Position numbers and translations under genes: made by a program | Shown: positions 9,792 to 18,924 of the stretch, piece after piece | Layout: each line of letters starts with the position of its first letter | Numbering within the stretch: the stretch's first letter is position 1 | The notes under the pieces: model-generated | What the model saw: only the letters and a program-made list of their open reading frames with translations | The model's database searches: none | Told to the model about the DNA's origin: nothing | Assembly: GCA_963529855.1 (NCBI GenBank) | Contig: CAURZK010000002.1 | Location: 124,001-188,000, forward strand | Source of the DNA: 34-65-8 sp963529855 | GTDB taxonomy: Bacteria; Pseudomonadota; Alphaproteobacteria; Sphingomonadales; Sphingomonadaceae | Direction: 5' to 3' | Length of the DNA stretch: 64,000 nucleotides

Positions 9792-11812
9792 CGGGAGCGC
9801 TCGCTCCTGTTGGTGGCCGCATCGGTAGCGAGCGCGGCAGGGCGCAGCGCCGCGGCTCGCGCCTCGGCATCGACCCGGTCGAAGATTTCCTGCTCGCGCC
9901 GGGGTACGGGCGCCAGCGCCTCGCCCGCCTGCGCGGCGTAAGCGGCATAGCGGGCATCGAGCCGCTGCTGCGCGGTGCCGCCCCATTCCTTCTCGTAGGC
10001 GTGGAGCGCCTCCATCCCCTTGTTCGGGTCGAACAGGAATGTCGTGACATCACGCGCGATGGGATAGGCCGCGCCCGAACCCCCGCCATGCTCGATCACC
10101 ACGGCACCTGCGTAACGCGGATTGTCGAACGGCGCGAAGAAGATGAACAGGCCGTGGTCGCGGTACTTCCACGGGCCCGTCTTGCCGCTGGAGATATTGA
10201 GGCCGACGACTTGCGCGGTTCCGGTCTTGCCCGCCATCTGGACGCCATCGATGGGCAGCTTGGCCCGCCCGGCGGTGCCGGGTCCGTTAACGACGTCGCT
10301 CATCGCCTGCTGCATCACTTCCACGTGATTGCCATGGAAGTTCATCGATGGCGGAGCAGGCTGGCTCGGATCGAGCAGCAGGCGCGGCATCAGCTTCCTG
10401 CCGGTCGCCAGCCGCGCGGCCATAACTGCCAGCTGCAGCGGGTTCGACAGCATGTAGCCCTGGCCGATCGTGGCATTGACGGTGTCGTAAGGTTGCCATG
10501 GCTGGCCGTACTTGCGCATTTTCCAGGCGGGATCGGGTACCGTGCCATAGAACTGGCTGAGGACGGGGAGGGGGAATTCCTCTCCCATGCCGCAGCGCTT
10601 CGCCATCGGTGCGATGATGTCCATCCCCAGCCGCTGTGCGAAGTGATAGAAATAGACGTCGCACGACTGGTAAATGGCCTTGCCCATATCGGTACGGCCA
10701 TGGCCGCGCCGCTGCCAGCAGTGGAACGTCCGATTGCCCACCCGAAGGCCGCCCGAACAATTGACCGATTCGCCCGGGTCTAGCCCGGCTTCGAGGAAGG
10801 CCATCGCCACCATCGGCTTTACAGTCGAACCGGGCGGGTAGAGACCCTTGAGCACTTTGTTGCGGAGCGGCACGCGCTCGTCATCGCGCAGCATCGCGTA
10901 TTCGATCGCGCCGATTCCGTCGGAAAAGCTGTTGGGATCGAAACTGGGCATGGATGCCATGCAAAGCAGGTCACCGGTGCGGCAATCCATCACCACGCAC
11001 GATCCTGATTCGAGCCCGATGCGGCGCGCGGCGTAATCCTGCAGCGGGCCATCGATCGTCAGGCGAACCGGTTTGCCCTGAATGTCCTCGCGCGTTTCCA
11101 GATCGCGCACGATCCGGCCGCCCGCCGTCACTTCGACCCGGCGCGCACCGGGCGTGCCGCGCAGGCGCTGCTCGAACTGCTTTTCCAGCCCGTCCTTGCC
11201 GATCTTGTATCCGGGCGTGATCAGCAGGGGATTGCGGTCGCGTTCGTATTCCTCGGCCGACGCGGGCCCGACGTAGCCGATCAGGTGCCCCACCGACGGA
11301 CCAGTGGGATAGAATCGGGAAAAGCCGCGCTGCGGCACGACCCCCGGCAAGTCGGGCAGGCGCACGCTGAGCGCGGCAAACTGATCGTAGGTAAGACCCG
11401 TCTCGACTTCGACCGGCTGGAACCCGCGCGCCTTGTCGATCCGGTCGCGCAGATCGCGCACGGCGATCTCGTCCAGGCCCAGGATCCGCGTCAGCACCTC
11501 GATCGTGCGATCGCTGTCGACCATCCGCTCGGGGATAACGTCGACACGAAAATCGGCCCGGTTGGATGCCAGCGGGGCCCCGTTGCGATCGAGAATCCAG
11601 CCGCGACGCGGCGGGATCAGGTTGAGGTTCACGCGGTTGCTTTCAGCCTGAACGACGTATTTCTCGTTCTGGGCGATCGCCAGGTAGCCGATCCGCGCAG
11701 CCAGCAGCGTGCCTACCCCTGCACCCAGCGCGCCAGCCACGAAACTGCGCCGGTCATAGGCGTTCTTGAGGGTCGCGGAACTGACCAAGGGGCGAGAACG
11801 GAACCGGGCCAT
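9788..11812 (-). CDS. mrdA: penicillin-binding protein 2, elongation transpeptidase
   Basis: Cross-links peptidoglycan during side-wall growth and pairs with RodA. The protein has 674 residues, with one N-terminal membrane helix (about 24-46), a PBP dimerisation/pedestal domain and a C-terminal transpeptidase domain. Active-site motifs are Ser329-T-V-Lys332 (PPGSTVKPM), Ser383-C-D as the second motif, and Lys529-T-G (AGKTGTAQVV). Start at 11812 (MARFRSRPL), the ATG sharing one base with the mreD stop (TGATG). The last 60 or so residues are a low-complexity Ala/Arg tail. Confidence 0.96.
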   Translation of the reverse strand: MARFRSRPLVSSATLKNAYDRRSFVAGALGAGVGTLLAARIGYLAIAQNEKYVVQAESNRVNLNLIPPRRGWILDRNGAPLASNRADFRVDVIPERMVDSDRTIEVLTRILGLDEIAVRDLRDRIDKARGFQPVEVETGLTYDQFAALSVRLPDLPGVVPQRGFSRFYPTGPSVGHLIGYVGPASAEEYERDRNPLLITPGYKIGKDGLEKQFEQRLRGTPGARRVEVTAGGRIVRDLETREDIQGKPVRLTIDGPLQDYAARRIGLESGSCVVMDCRTGDLLCMASMPSFDPNSFSDGIGAIEYAMLRDDERVPLRNKVLKGLYPPGSTVKPMVAMAFLEAGLDPGESVNCSGGLRVGNRTFHCWQRRGHGRTDMGKAIYQSCDVYFYHFAQRLGMDIIAPMAKRCGMGEEFPLPVLSQFYGTVPDPAWKMRKYGQPWQPYDTVNATIGQGYMLSNPLQLAVMAARLATGRKLMPRLLLDPSQPAPPSMNFHGNHVEVMQQAMSDVVNGPGTAGRAKLPIDGVQMAGKTGTAQVVGLNISSGKTGPWKYRDHGLFIFFAPFDNPRYAGAVVIEHGGGSGAAYPIARDVTTFLFDPNKGMEALHAYEKEWGGTAQQRLDARYAAYAAQAGEALAPVPRREQEIFDRVDAEARAAALRPAALATDAATNRSERSR

Positions 11813-12369
11813 CAGATTCGCGTCCTGAACCGCATCAATCGCATGCGATCGAGCGCGGATACGGCCCGCGATACCAGCGGGAACAACAGCAGCGACAAAA
11901 CGATCTGCGGCACCATCGCGACCAGGGCTGGGCCGCCCGGCGGTGCGCCGCTCACCAGTGCACCTGTCAGAAGATAGAGAAGCAGGATCGTGCCGCCCAG
12001 CAGCCAGTCGAACGCGAATCCGCGCCACGGAACCCGGGCTTCGATGATCTCGATCAGCAGCATGGCAAGCGACCATAGCAGAATGGCACTGCCGAATGGC
12101 TGGCCGCTGAACAGGTCATCGAACATACCCAGCGGAAATCCCGCCCAGACCGGCAGCAGGCCCGGCCGAACCAGTCGCCATCCCAGTAACATGGCGAAGC
12201 CGAGCGGTGGCAGCATGGGCAGCGCCGAGGCGATGGGCAGGGTCTGGGCGATCGACCCGAGCAGGATCGACAGCCACGGCACTGCGGTCGCGAGCCAGGC
12301 CGAATGGGCGCGGTTGATCCGGCCGCCATAGACGTCGCGCCGGCTGGCCGGGTCGAGTCGCTGCATCAC
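11812..12369 (-). CDS. mreD: rod-shape determining protein MreD
   Basis: A membrane component of the elongasome that partners MreC. The protein has 185 residues and five to six membrane helices, with the conserved FPLGMFDDLFSGQPFG loop near residue 85. The first two codons are both ATG, so the start could be one codon later. It overlaps mreC by 4 bp upstream and mrdA by 1 bp downstream, which fits tight translational coupling. Confidence 0.93.
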   Translation of the reverse strand: MMQRLDPASRRDVYGGRINRAHSAWLATAVPWLSILLGSIAQTLPIASALPMLPPLGFAMLLGWRLVRPGLLPVWAGFPLGMFDDLFSGQPFGSAILLWSLAMLLIEIIEARVPWRGFAFDWLLGGTILLLYLLTGALVSGAPPGGPALVAMVPQIVLSLLLFPLVSRAVSALDRMRLMRFRTRI

Positions 12370-13289
12370 TGCGCCTCGGCTTGTGTCGGGGTGTCGCCTT
12401 CCGCCTCGATCGGCTGTTCTACTGGCGTTGCTGCCGCTTCCACTGTGGCGCGCTGCCAGATCGGCAGCACGGCAACGAAATCGGTCGCCGCAGGATCGCT
12501 GACCATGCGCGCGAATGCGCCATCGTCGGCAATCTGGGTAACGATCGCCACCGCGGTTCCGGGGGCGTAATATCCGCCCGCGCCGCTGGTCACGATGAGG
12601 TCGCCCTTGCGCAAGGGGTTGATACCCAGATTGACCAGCCGGATGCGGAGCAGGCCGTCCCCGCGCCCTTCGGCAAAACCAGCGGCATTGCTGCGCGCGC
12701 CGCGCACCGGCAACACCGATTCGCGGTCGGTCAAAAGCAGGACCCGCGCCGTGCTGGCGCCCACTTCGAGCACGCGCCCCACGACACCGCGAGGGCTGCG
12801 CACCGGCATGCCGACCTTCACGCCCTGGTCGCGGCCCGCACCGATATAGCCGAACCGGCGCGTGCTGGCCGCGGTCGAGCCGATGAAGTCGGCCACGGCT
12901 ACCGGCCGCGCGTCACCATCGCGCAAGTTGAGCATCGCCTTGAGGCGCGCATTTTCGCGCGCGATCGCGTCGGCTTCGGCAATACGGATGCGGGCAATCT
13001 CGAGCTCGCGCTTCAGGTCGTCGTTCTGGCTTCCGGCGCGAATGTAGCCGCTGATCGTTGCGACCAGCCCCAGCCCGCCCGTACGAGCGACCGCGCCGCC
13101 CTGTCCGATCGGTTCCGCCGCGTCGCGTGCCATGCTGCGCGGAGCACTGAAGGCCGCCGGTTGCCACAGCGATATTGCCAGCAGAACCGCACCCACCACC
13201 GCGCCGATCCCCGCCAGCACGTATCCGGTGAACAGCGTATATTGCGCCCTGCGCGAATAGCTCGAGCGCCGTTTGTCGGGCGGCGCCAT
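12366..13289 (-). CDS. mreC: rod-shape determining protein MreC
   Basis: A bitopic periplasmic scaffold that links MreB to PBP2 and RodA. The protein has 307 residues, with a short basic cytoplasmic N terminus, one membrane helix (about 21-43) and a coiled coil (about 93-120, DDLKRELEIARIRIAEADAI). Two beta-barrel domains follow, with the typical GMPVRSPRGVVGRVLEVG and GDLIVTSGAGGYYAPG segments. The proline/glutamate-rich tail is likely disordered. It lies 13 bp after mreB. Confidence 0.95.
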   Translation of the reverse strand: MAPPDKRRSSYSRRAQYTLFTGYVLAGIGAVVGAVLLAISLWQPAAFSAPRSMARDAAEPIGQGGAVARTGGLGLVATISGYIRAGSQNDDLKRELEIARIRIAEADAIARENARLKAMLNLRDGDARPVAVADFIGSTAASTRRFGYIGAGRDQGVKVGMPVRSPRGVVGRVLEVGASTARVLLLTDRESVLPVRGARSNAAGFAEGRGDGLLRIRLVNLGINPLRKGDLIVTSGAGGYYAPGTAVAIVTQIADDGAFARMVSDPAATDFVAVLPIWQRATVEAAATPVEQPIEAEGDTPTQAEAQ

Positions 13290-13302
13290 TATCGTCCTTT
13301 CC

Positions 13303-14346
13303 TCAGGCGGTCATCAGGACGCCGCGGTAGATCGGGTCCTCCATCGCGCGGCCCGTGCCAATGGCGACGCAGGTAAGCGGATCTTCGGCCACCGAAACCG
13401 GCAGGCCGGTTTCGTCGCGCAGGTGCTCGTCCAGACCCTTGATCAGCGCGCCGCCGCCGGTCAGGACGATGCCCTGGTCGACGATATCGGCTGCGAGTTC
13501 GGGCGCGGTGTTCTCCAGCGCGATCCGCACCCCTTCGACGATGGCGCCGATCGGTTCGGCCAAGGCTTCGGCGATGTGGCCCTGGTTGATGGTGATTTCC
13601 TTGGGCACGCCGTTGACGAGATCGCGCCCCTTGATCGTGATCGGCTCGCCAATGCCGTCTTCCGGCGGGCGGGCGATGCCGTAGTCGCGTTTGATCCGTT
13701 CTGCCGTCGCTTCACCGATCAGCAGGTTGTGGTGGCGGCGCACGTAGCTGACGATCGCTTCGTCCATCTTGTCGCCGCCGGTGCGGACCGACGTGGTATA
13801 GGCAAGGCCACGCAGCGACAGTACCGCGACTTCGGTGGTGCCGCCGCCGATGTCGACGACCATGCTGCCGACCGGCTCGGTCACAGGCATGTCGGCACCG
13901 ATCGCGGCCGCCATCGGCTCGAGGATCAGGAAGACCTGGCTGGCACCGGCATTGCTGGCTGCGTCTCGGATCGCGCGGCGTTCGACCGAAGTCGAGCCCG
14001 AAGGGACGCAGATCGTGATTTCCGGATAGCGGAACAGGCTTTTCTTGCCGTTCACCTTGCGGATGAATTCCTTGATCATTTCTTCGGCGATTTCGATGTC
14101 GGCGATAACGCCGTCACGCAGCGGGCGGATCGCCTCGATACTGTCGGGCGTCTTGCCCATCATCATCTTCGCGTCGTCGCCTACGGCCTTGACCCGCTTG
14201 ATCCCGTTGATGGTCTCGATCGCGACCACCGAGGGTTCGTTGAGGACGATTCCTTCCCCTTCGACGTAGACCAGCGTGTTCGCCGTTCCCAGGTCGATAG
14301 CCATGTTCTGAGAGCCGAATTTGAACAGGTTGGAAAGGAAGCCCAT
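13303..14346 (-). CDS. mreB: rod-shape determining actin MreB
   Basis: A bacterial actin that organises cell-wall elongation at the inner membrane. It is 347 residues, full length. ATP-binding motifs are visible: phosphate 1 loop IDLGTANTLVY (about 18-28), the VDIGGGTTEVAVLSL segment (about 165-179) and the adenosine motif LTGGGALIKGLDEHL (about 295-309). The amphipathic N terminus MGFLSNLFKFGS is the usual membrane contact. It leads the leftward mre-mrd operon. Confidence 0.97.
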   Translation of the reverse strand: MGFLSNLFKFGSQNMAIDLGTANTLVYVEGEGIVLNEPSVVAIETINGIKRVKAVGDDAKMMMGKTPDSIEAIRPLRDGVIADIEIAEEMIKEFIRKVNGKKSLFRYPEITICVPSGSTSVERRAIRDAASNAGASQVFLILEPMAAAIGADMPVTEPVGSMVVDIGGGTTEVAVLSLRGLAYTTSVRTGGDKMDEAIVSYVRRHHNLLIGEATAERIKRDYGIARPPEDGIGEPITIKGRDLVNGVPKEITINQGHIAEALAEPIGAIVEGVRIALENTAPELAADIVDQGIVLTGGGALIKGLDEHLRDETGLPVSVAEDPLTCVAIGTGRAMEDPIYRGVLMTA

Positions 14347-14410
14347 TGCGAAGCGATTCCGTATAGCTTTCCGGTGCTTTGCCGCAGATTTCTGCGACCA
14401 GCACGACCCG

Positions 14411-14440
14411 GATATGACAGGAGGTGGCGGCTCCTTACAA
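14411..14440 (-). promoter_or_regulatory. candidate promoter of the mre-mrd operon
   Basis: On the minus strand TTGTAA (14435-14440) and CATATC (14411-14416) are separated by 18 bp. The leader would be about 60 nt to the mreB start at 14346. The match to a housekeeping promoter is moderate, and the site lies in the 195-bp mreB-mutL divergent gap. Confidence 0.35.
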
Positions 14441-14541
14441 AAAGCAGACGGAAAACGCTAAAAAATATTGAGACAAAGCGGGGGTAATTTTCCACCGCCG
14501 ACCTCGAAATTGCGGCGCTTCGGCGCTAGGCGGTGTGGCCC

Positions 14542-16329
14542 ATGCCGCAAATCCGCCGCCTGCCCGAAAACCTCGTCAACCGCATCGCCGCGGGCGAGGT
14601 GGTCGAACGGCCTGCGGCCGCGCTCAAGGAGGTGGTCGAAAATGCGATCGACGCCGGCGCGCGGCGAATCGCAGTGGTGCTGGAAGGGGGCGGCCTGACC
14701 CGGTTCGAGGTGACGGACGACGGATGCGGCATGACCCCTGCCGACATGGCGCTGGCGCTCGAACGCCATGCCACGTCGAAGCTGCCCGATGATGCGATCG
14801 AACTGGTCGCAACGCTCGGCTTTCGCGGCGAGGCGCTGCCATCGATTGCCAGCGTCTCGCGCTTCACGCTGGAGAGCCGCCCGCACGATGCAGGCGAGGG
14901 CTGGCGCAAGGTCGTCGATCACGGAGCACTGACAAAGGACACTCCGGCGGCAATCCCGCCCGGCACGCGGGTGCGCGTCGAGGCCCTGTTCGAACGCATC
15001 CCTGCGCGACGCAAGTTCCTCCGTTCGGCCCGGAGCGAATATGCTGCTTGCCTCGATATCGTTCGGCGCCTTGCAATGGCACGGCCCGAGATCGCGTTCA
15101 CGCTGGAACACGATGGCCGCCGGGTGCTGTCGACCCAAGCGGGCGAAACTGTCGAGGCGCGGGTTGCCGGCATCGTCGCGCGCGAACTGGCTGACAACGG
15201 CGTCACCATCGATCTCGATCGCGGCCCGCTGCGGCTGACGGGCGTCGCGGGGCTGCCCACTTACAATCGCGGCGTCGCCGACCACCAGTACCTGTTCGTC
15301 AACGGACGCCCGGTGAAGGACCGGCTGCTGACCGGTGCCGTGCGCGGCGCCTATGCCGACATGCTGGCGCGCGATCGGCATGCGGTGCTGGCGCTGTTCC
15401 TCGACTTGCCGCCGGAAGAAGTGGACGTGAATGTGCACCCGGCCAAAACGGAGGTACGTTTTCGCGATCCGCAGGGCGTGCGCGGGTTTATCGTCTCGGG
15501 CCTCCGCCAGGCGCTCGCCAGCGGCGACCAGCGTAGCGCGCAGGGCCCTGACCGTGCGGCGATGGACCGCTGGCAGGCCGAGCCGGTCGCCCCGGCGCTC
15601 GCCTCGATCTTTGCCGGGCGCGACTGGTCCGCCACTCAGCCGCGAGTGTCGGAGCCTGCCGCAGCGTGGCATGCGCAAGGCAATGTCGTCGCCGCCCCGC
15701 AAGGCCGGGCCGAAGAAGCCGCACCGTTGCCTGACGACGCCGCGCAGTTCCCGCTCGGCATCGCGCGCGGCCAGGTCGCGGGGACTTACATCGTGGCCGA
15801 AGCGCATGACGGACTTGTCCTGGTCGACCAGCATGCTGCGCACGAACGGCTCGTCCTCGAACGATTGAGGGCGGCCGGGGCAGGGGACGCGGTCGCACGC
15901 AGTCAGGCGCTGCTGATCCCCGAAGTCGTGGAACTGGACGAGCCCGCCTGCGACCGGCTCGAAGAAGCCGCATCCCGCTTGGCCGAATTCGGCCTGGCGC
16001 TGGAAAGGTTCGGGCCCGACGCCATTCTGGTACGCGCCGTGCCGCATGCGCTGGGCAAGGCCGATCCGGGCCAGCTTGTGCGGGACGTCGCCGACGACAT
16101 CGCCCACCATGGCGAGGCATTGCTTCTTGGCGAAAAGCTCGACCTCGTGCTGGCGACGATGGCGTGCCACGGCTCGGTGCGGGCCGGGCGGCCGCTGTCG
16201 GTCACGGAAATGAACGCGCTGCTGCGCGAAATGGAACGCACCCCGCGTTCAGGCCAGTGCAACCACGGCCGACCGACCTGGGTGAAACTTGCCCTGGAAG
16301 ACGTCGAGAAACTGTTCGGGAGACATTGA
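14542..16329 (+). CDS. mutL: DNA mismatch repair protein MutL (endonuclease type)
   Basis: A mismatch repair matchmaker ATPase acting with MutS. The protein has 595 residues. The N-terminal GHKL ATPase has Glu33-Asn34 (ENAIDAGA), DDGCGM, ATSKL and TLGFRGEAL. A C-terminal dimerisation and nuclease domain carries Asp429 in DQHAAHERLVLE, an exact DQHA-x2-E-x4-E metal site, and a later QCNHGRPTW segment. It is therefore the self-nicking type found where MutH is absent. I prefer the ATG at 14542 (MPQIRRLP), with an AGGCGG ribosome-binding site 8 bp upstream, over the GTG at 14533. It is translationally coupled to the next gene (TGATG). Confidence 0.96.
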   Translation: MPQIRRLPENLVNRIAAGEVVERPAAALKEVVENAIDAGARRIAVVLEGGGLTRFEVTDDGCGMTPADMALALERHATSKLPDDAIELVATLGFRGEALPSIASVSRFTLESRPHDAGEGWRKVVDHGALTKDTPAAIPPGTRVRVEALFERIPARRKFLRSARSEYAACLDIVRRLAMARPEIAFTLEHDGRRVLSTQAGETVEARVAGIVARELADNGVTIDLDRGPLRLTGVAGLPTYNRGVADHQYLFVNGRPVKDRLLTGAVRGAYADMLARDRHAVLALFLDLPPEEVDVNVHPAKTEVRFRDPQGVRGFIVSGLRQALASGDQRSAQGPDRAAMDRWQAEPVAPALASIFAGRDWSATQPRVSEPAAAWHAQGNVVAAPQGRAEEAAPLPDDAAQFPLGIARGQVAGTYIVAEAHDGLVLVDQHAAHERLVLERLRAAGAGDAVARSQALLIPEVVELDEPACDRLEEAASRLAEFGLALERFGPDAILVRAVPHALGKADPGQLVRDVADDIAHHGEALLLGEKLDLVLATMACHGSVRAGRPLSVTEMNALLREMERTPRSGQCNHGRPTWVKLALEDVEKLFGRH

Positions 16330-16817
16330 TGCGCGCTTACCTGATCGTTGCAGTATCGTTGCTTGCCGCTTGTAGCGAGGAGCCGGTGTCGGAGGAGGAG
16401 CGGCAGCGCCGCGTCGCCGAGATCGAGCGGGTCAACCAAGGCGTCGCATTGCCGGTGAAGCCGGAGCCGATCACGTATCCTGACATGGAGGAAGGCGGAT
16501 TGATGGACCCATCCTGCGCCTTTGCTCCCAATGGCGGCTCGATGGCCCCGATCGCACTGGCGCTGGCGGATTCGGCATGGATGAAGGTGCGCGGGGAACT
16601 GGTCGAATTCGCGCCCGATCCCGGCGTGCAGAAGGGGCCGGCACTCGCCTGGACCAAGTACGACGGGCGCGAGCATTCGCTGCGCCTGGGGCTGGGTCAG
16701 GAAGTGGACGGGGCGACGAGCCCGACAGGTCGGCGCTTCGAAGCGACGCTGGAACTGCGCGATGGCAAGGACCGCATGGTATACGAAGCGCAGGGCTTCG
16801 CCCAGTGCGCCAGCTGA
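16329..16817 (+). CDS. putative lipoprotein
   Basis: A 162-residue protein with a short lipoprotein signal ending in the lipobox LLAAC (Cys15). An acidic, charged linker (about 17-45) and a small globular domain with no motif I recognise follow. Its ATG shares one base with the mutL stop, so the two are co-translated. There is no functional hint beyond envelope localisation. Confidence 0.75.
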   Translation: MRAYLIVAVSLLAACSEEPVSEEERQRRVAEIERVNQGVALPVKPEPITYPDMEEGGLMDPSCAFAPNGGSMAPIALALADSAWMKVRGELVEFAPDPGVQKGPALAWTKYDGREHSLRLGLGQEVDGATSPTGRRFEATLELRDGKDRMVYEAQGFAQCAS

Positions 16818-16821
16818 TGGA

Positions 16822-17268
16822 CTAGGGTTCGCGCACCCGGATCAGACCGGTCGAGGTCATTTCCAGCACTACATCGCCGTGCTGGTTGAACGTGCGGATG
16901 CGTGATTTGAAAAGGCCCATTTCAGGGCGCGATCCGCTCTGGCGCTTCTCCAGCACCTCTGTCTCTACCCGCAGGGTATCGCCGGGATAGACCGGCTTCA
17001 CCCAGCGCAGGTTCTCCACCCCCGGCGAACCCAGCCCGGCCTGGGGATGCGCTTTCATGTTCGCGACCAGCATGGCCATGGTCATGGCGCAGGTGTGCCA
17101 GCCGCTGGCGGAAAGGCGACCGAAATGGGTCGCCGCCGCTGCCTCGTCGTCGAGGTGGAAGGGTTGTGGGTCATAGCGCGCGGCGAACTCGGTAACTTCC
17201 TCGCGGGTTACCTCGTACTGCCCGAAGCGCTGCGTGCTTCCGACCACGATATCCTCGAAATGCAGCAT
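16822..17268 (-). CDS. MaoC-like (R)-specific enoyl hydratase family protein
   Basis: A 148-residue hot-dog-fold protein of the MaoC dehydratase family. The active-site region RYDPQPFHLDDEAA is near residue 32, followed by the conserved FGRLSASGWHT. Such proteins hydrate trans-2-enoyl-CoA or related thioesters; the substrate here is unknown. Start chosen at 17268 (MLHFEDIVVGS) with GGGGGA just upstream, rather than a longer upstream frame of unlikely composition. It is convergent with the mutL operon with a 4-bp gap. Confidence 0.88.
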   Translation of the reverse strand: MLHFEDIVVGSTQRFGQYEVTREEVTEFAARYDPQPFHLDDEAAAATHFGRLSASGWHTCAMTMAMLVANMKAHPQAGLGSPGVENLRWVKPVYPGDTLRVETEVLEKRQSGSRPEMGLFKSRIRTFNQHGDVVLEMTSTGLIRVREP

Positions 17269-17288
17269 TGATCCCCCTTCCGCGCCTG

Positions 17289-18029
17289 TCAGTGTGCGGG
17301 GCTTAACAGCATCCACACTGCCATCGCAATCATCGCGAGGTTTTCCGTGAGCGAGACGAACCCCAAGGGCACGTTGCTGCTGCCGCCCACGCACGCGCAC
17401 TTGATCTCGCGCTTCTGGATGTACACCGCGCAGAAGACACTGGCCGCGCCAATGCCGCCGATTGTAAGCGCGACCGGGATCGACAGCCAGTCGAGCGCGC
17501 CCGCCGCCATCAGAACGCCTGCGCCGAATTCAAGGAACGGATAAAGATAGGCGTATGGCACCCAACGCCGGCCGAGCAGGTCATAGCCGAGGAACATCGA
17601 GGAGAATTTCTCGACGTCCTGCAGCTTGAGCATCGCTAGGATGACCATGGCAAAGGCGATGAACCATTCGCCCGCACGAACGGTGAAGGGCGACCCGAAA
17701 GCATACTGGCTCGCCGCCAGCGCCAGTGCGCCCGCGGCCGCGAAGACCGCGATCACGGGGGTGTAGCTGGTCGCATCCTTGCCAGGTAGCGGTTTGCCGA
17801 CGAAGGCGCGCAGATCGGTGTAGCCGCCGACCCGCTGGCCATCGATGAATACCTGCGGGGTGGTTTCGACACCGTGTTCGGCCTTGAATGCATCGGTCTG
17901 GGCGCGGGTGGTGAGGTGGTGATCCTCGACCGTGTATCCCTCCCGCTCAAGCAGCCATTTGGCCTTGATGCCGTACGGACAGACATGGTCTGGCATGACC
18001 ATGCGGTGGATGATTGCTCGCTGGCTCAT
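17289..18029 (-). CDS. glutaredoxin-MauE fusion membrane protein
   Basis: A 246-residue fusion. Residues 1-80 are a glutaredoxin domain with Cys17-Pro-Tyr-Gly, the cis-proline motif TTPQVFIDG and GGYTDL. The rest (about 90-245) is a four- to five-helix MauE/DoxX-like membrane domain with a cysteine pair in KCACVGGSSN between the last helices. MauE-type proteins handle disulfide or electron transfer for periplasmic partners. The physiological substrate here is not known. The promoter and a GC-tract palindrome directly upstream point to regulation by a CsoR/CstR-type metal or persulfide sensor. It is 20 bp upstream of the MaoC gene on the same strand. Confidence 0.85.
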   Translation of the reverse strand: MSQRAIIHRMVMPDHVCPYGIKAKWLLEREGYTVEDHHLTTRAQTDAFKAEHGVETTPQVFIDGQRVGGYTDLRAFVGKPLPGKDATSYTPVIAVFAAAGALALAASQYAFGSPFTVRAGEWFIAFAMVILAMLKLQDVEKFSSMFLGYDLLGRRWVPYAYLYPFLEFGAGVLMAAGALDWLSIPVALTIGGIGAASVFCAVYIQKREIKCACVGGSSNVPLGFVSLTENLAMIAMAVWMLLSPAH

Positions 18030-18035
18030 GCACCC

Positions 18036-18063
18036 GATATATACCCCCCAGGGGTATAATCAA
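18036..18063 (-). promoter_or_regulatory. promoter with CsoR/CstR-type operator in the spacer; transcript predicted leaderless
   Basis: On the minus strand, -35 TTGATT (18058-18063) and -10 TATATC (18036-18041) are 16 bp apart. The spacer is occupied by the perfect inverted repeat ATACCCC-CCA-GGGGTAT (18041-18057). This GC-tract flanked by A/T is the kind of operator bound by CsoR, CstR and related DUF156 repressors. A start 6-7 bp after the -10 falls on or beside the ATG at 18029, so the mRNA may have no leader. Confidence 0.65.
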
Positions 18064-18863
18064 GTGCGAAAGCGCGGGCGCCGAAGATCGTGTCCGACGT
18101 CGGGAATTATGCGGTATCGCGCCACGATCAGGCTGAACACGCCGAACAGGATCAGCCCCACTGCCACAAGCGTGTAGACCGACCCGTTATCGCTCAAGGC
18201 CATGATCGCTTCGCCCAGGCCCATGACTTCGCGCGACTGTTCGAACCACGCCGATTTGACGATCGACCATCCGATCAGCAGGAACACGACAGCGCGTGCG
18301 GCATGGCCCACCCGGCCGATCGGCTCGACTGCCGACGGCGCGCGGCCGCTGACCCGGTGCATGAAGCTGGCGTTCCAGGCGTGGCGCGCCTGCATCGCCG
18401 CAGCGACCAGAAAGCCCAGCCCGACCAGGCCGAGCAGGGCCGGCCCCATGTCCCAGGCGAGCAGAGATGCAGCCGCATCCTCGCCCCCGGTATCGCCGGT
18501 CGCCTCCTGCTTTGTCCCGACCGCGAACTGGTATGCCGTCCAGGCGAGCACAACGTGGGCGATGCCGCTGGCAGCCGATCCCACGCGTTTGGCCGCACCC
18601 TTGGCATCGCTGCCATGGTGTTCCAGATCGGTGGCGGCATCGAGAAACTTGTATGCTGCGTAAGCCAGCAGGCCCAGCGCGACCAGCCACAGCAGCGGCG
18701 TGCCCAGCGGAACATCCTGGATCAGGTCGAACACCGCCGATTGCCCGTCACCTGCTTCTCGCGCAGTACTCAGCGCCAGGTACCCGAGCATGATATAGAC
18801 CAGCCCGCGCGCCGCGTAGCCAAGCCGCACCAGCCACGCGAATTTTTCGGATTTGTCGACCAT
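18060..18863 (-). CDS. DUF1206 family membrane protein
   Basis: A 267-residue integral membrane protein built of three similar two-helix repeats (about residues 8-75, 95-165 and 180-260). Repeats begin with the GYAARGLVY or GHAARAVVF type motif. This matches DUF1206, whose function is unknown. The first few residues are charged and no signal peptide is present. Its stop codon borders the -35 element of the glutaredoxin gene downstream. Confidence 0.88.
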   Translation of the reverse strand: MVDKSEKFAWLVRLGYAARGLVYIMLGYLALSTAREAGDGQSAVFDLIQDVPLGTPLLWLVALGLLAYAAYKFLDAATDLEHHGSDAKGAAKRVGSAASGIAHVVLAWTAYQFAVGTKQEATGDTGGEDAAASLLAWDMGPALLGLVGLGFLVAAAMQARHAWNASFMHRVSGRAPSAVEPIGRVGHAARAVVFLLIGWSIVKSAWFEQSREVMGLGEAIMALSDNGSVYTLVAVGLILFGVFSLIVARYRIIPDVGHDLRRPRFRT

Positions 18864-18895
18864 CGTACCCCTTCCCGTTGAACCTTACGGGCGCA

Positions 18896-18920
18896 ACGGG
18901 CGAAGGTCGATTTGGGTCCG
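18896..18920 (-). promoter_or_regulatory. weak sigma-EcfG-like site upstream of DUF1206 gene
   Basis: The minus strand reads GGACC, 16 bp, CGTT. The spacing fits EcfG promoters, but the -35 differs from GGAAC by one base. The -10 would lie 33 bp before the ATG at 18863. Confidence 0.25.
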
Positions 18921-18924
18921 GCGA

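Noticed and set aside
14458..16170. Long open frame antisense to mutL
   Set aside because: Arises from GC-rich codon bias opposite a clear mutL; Arg/Gln/His-rich translation with no family match.
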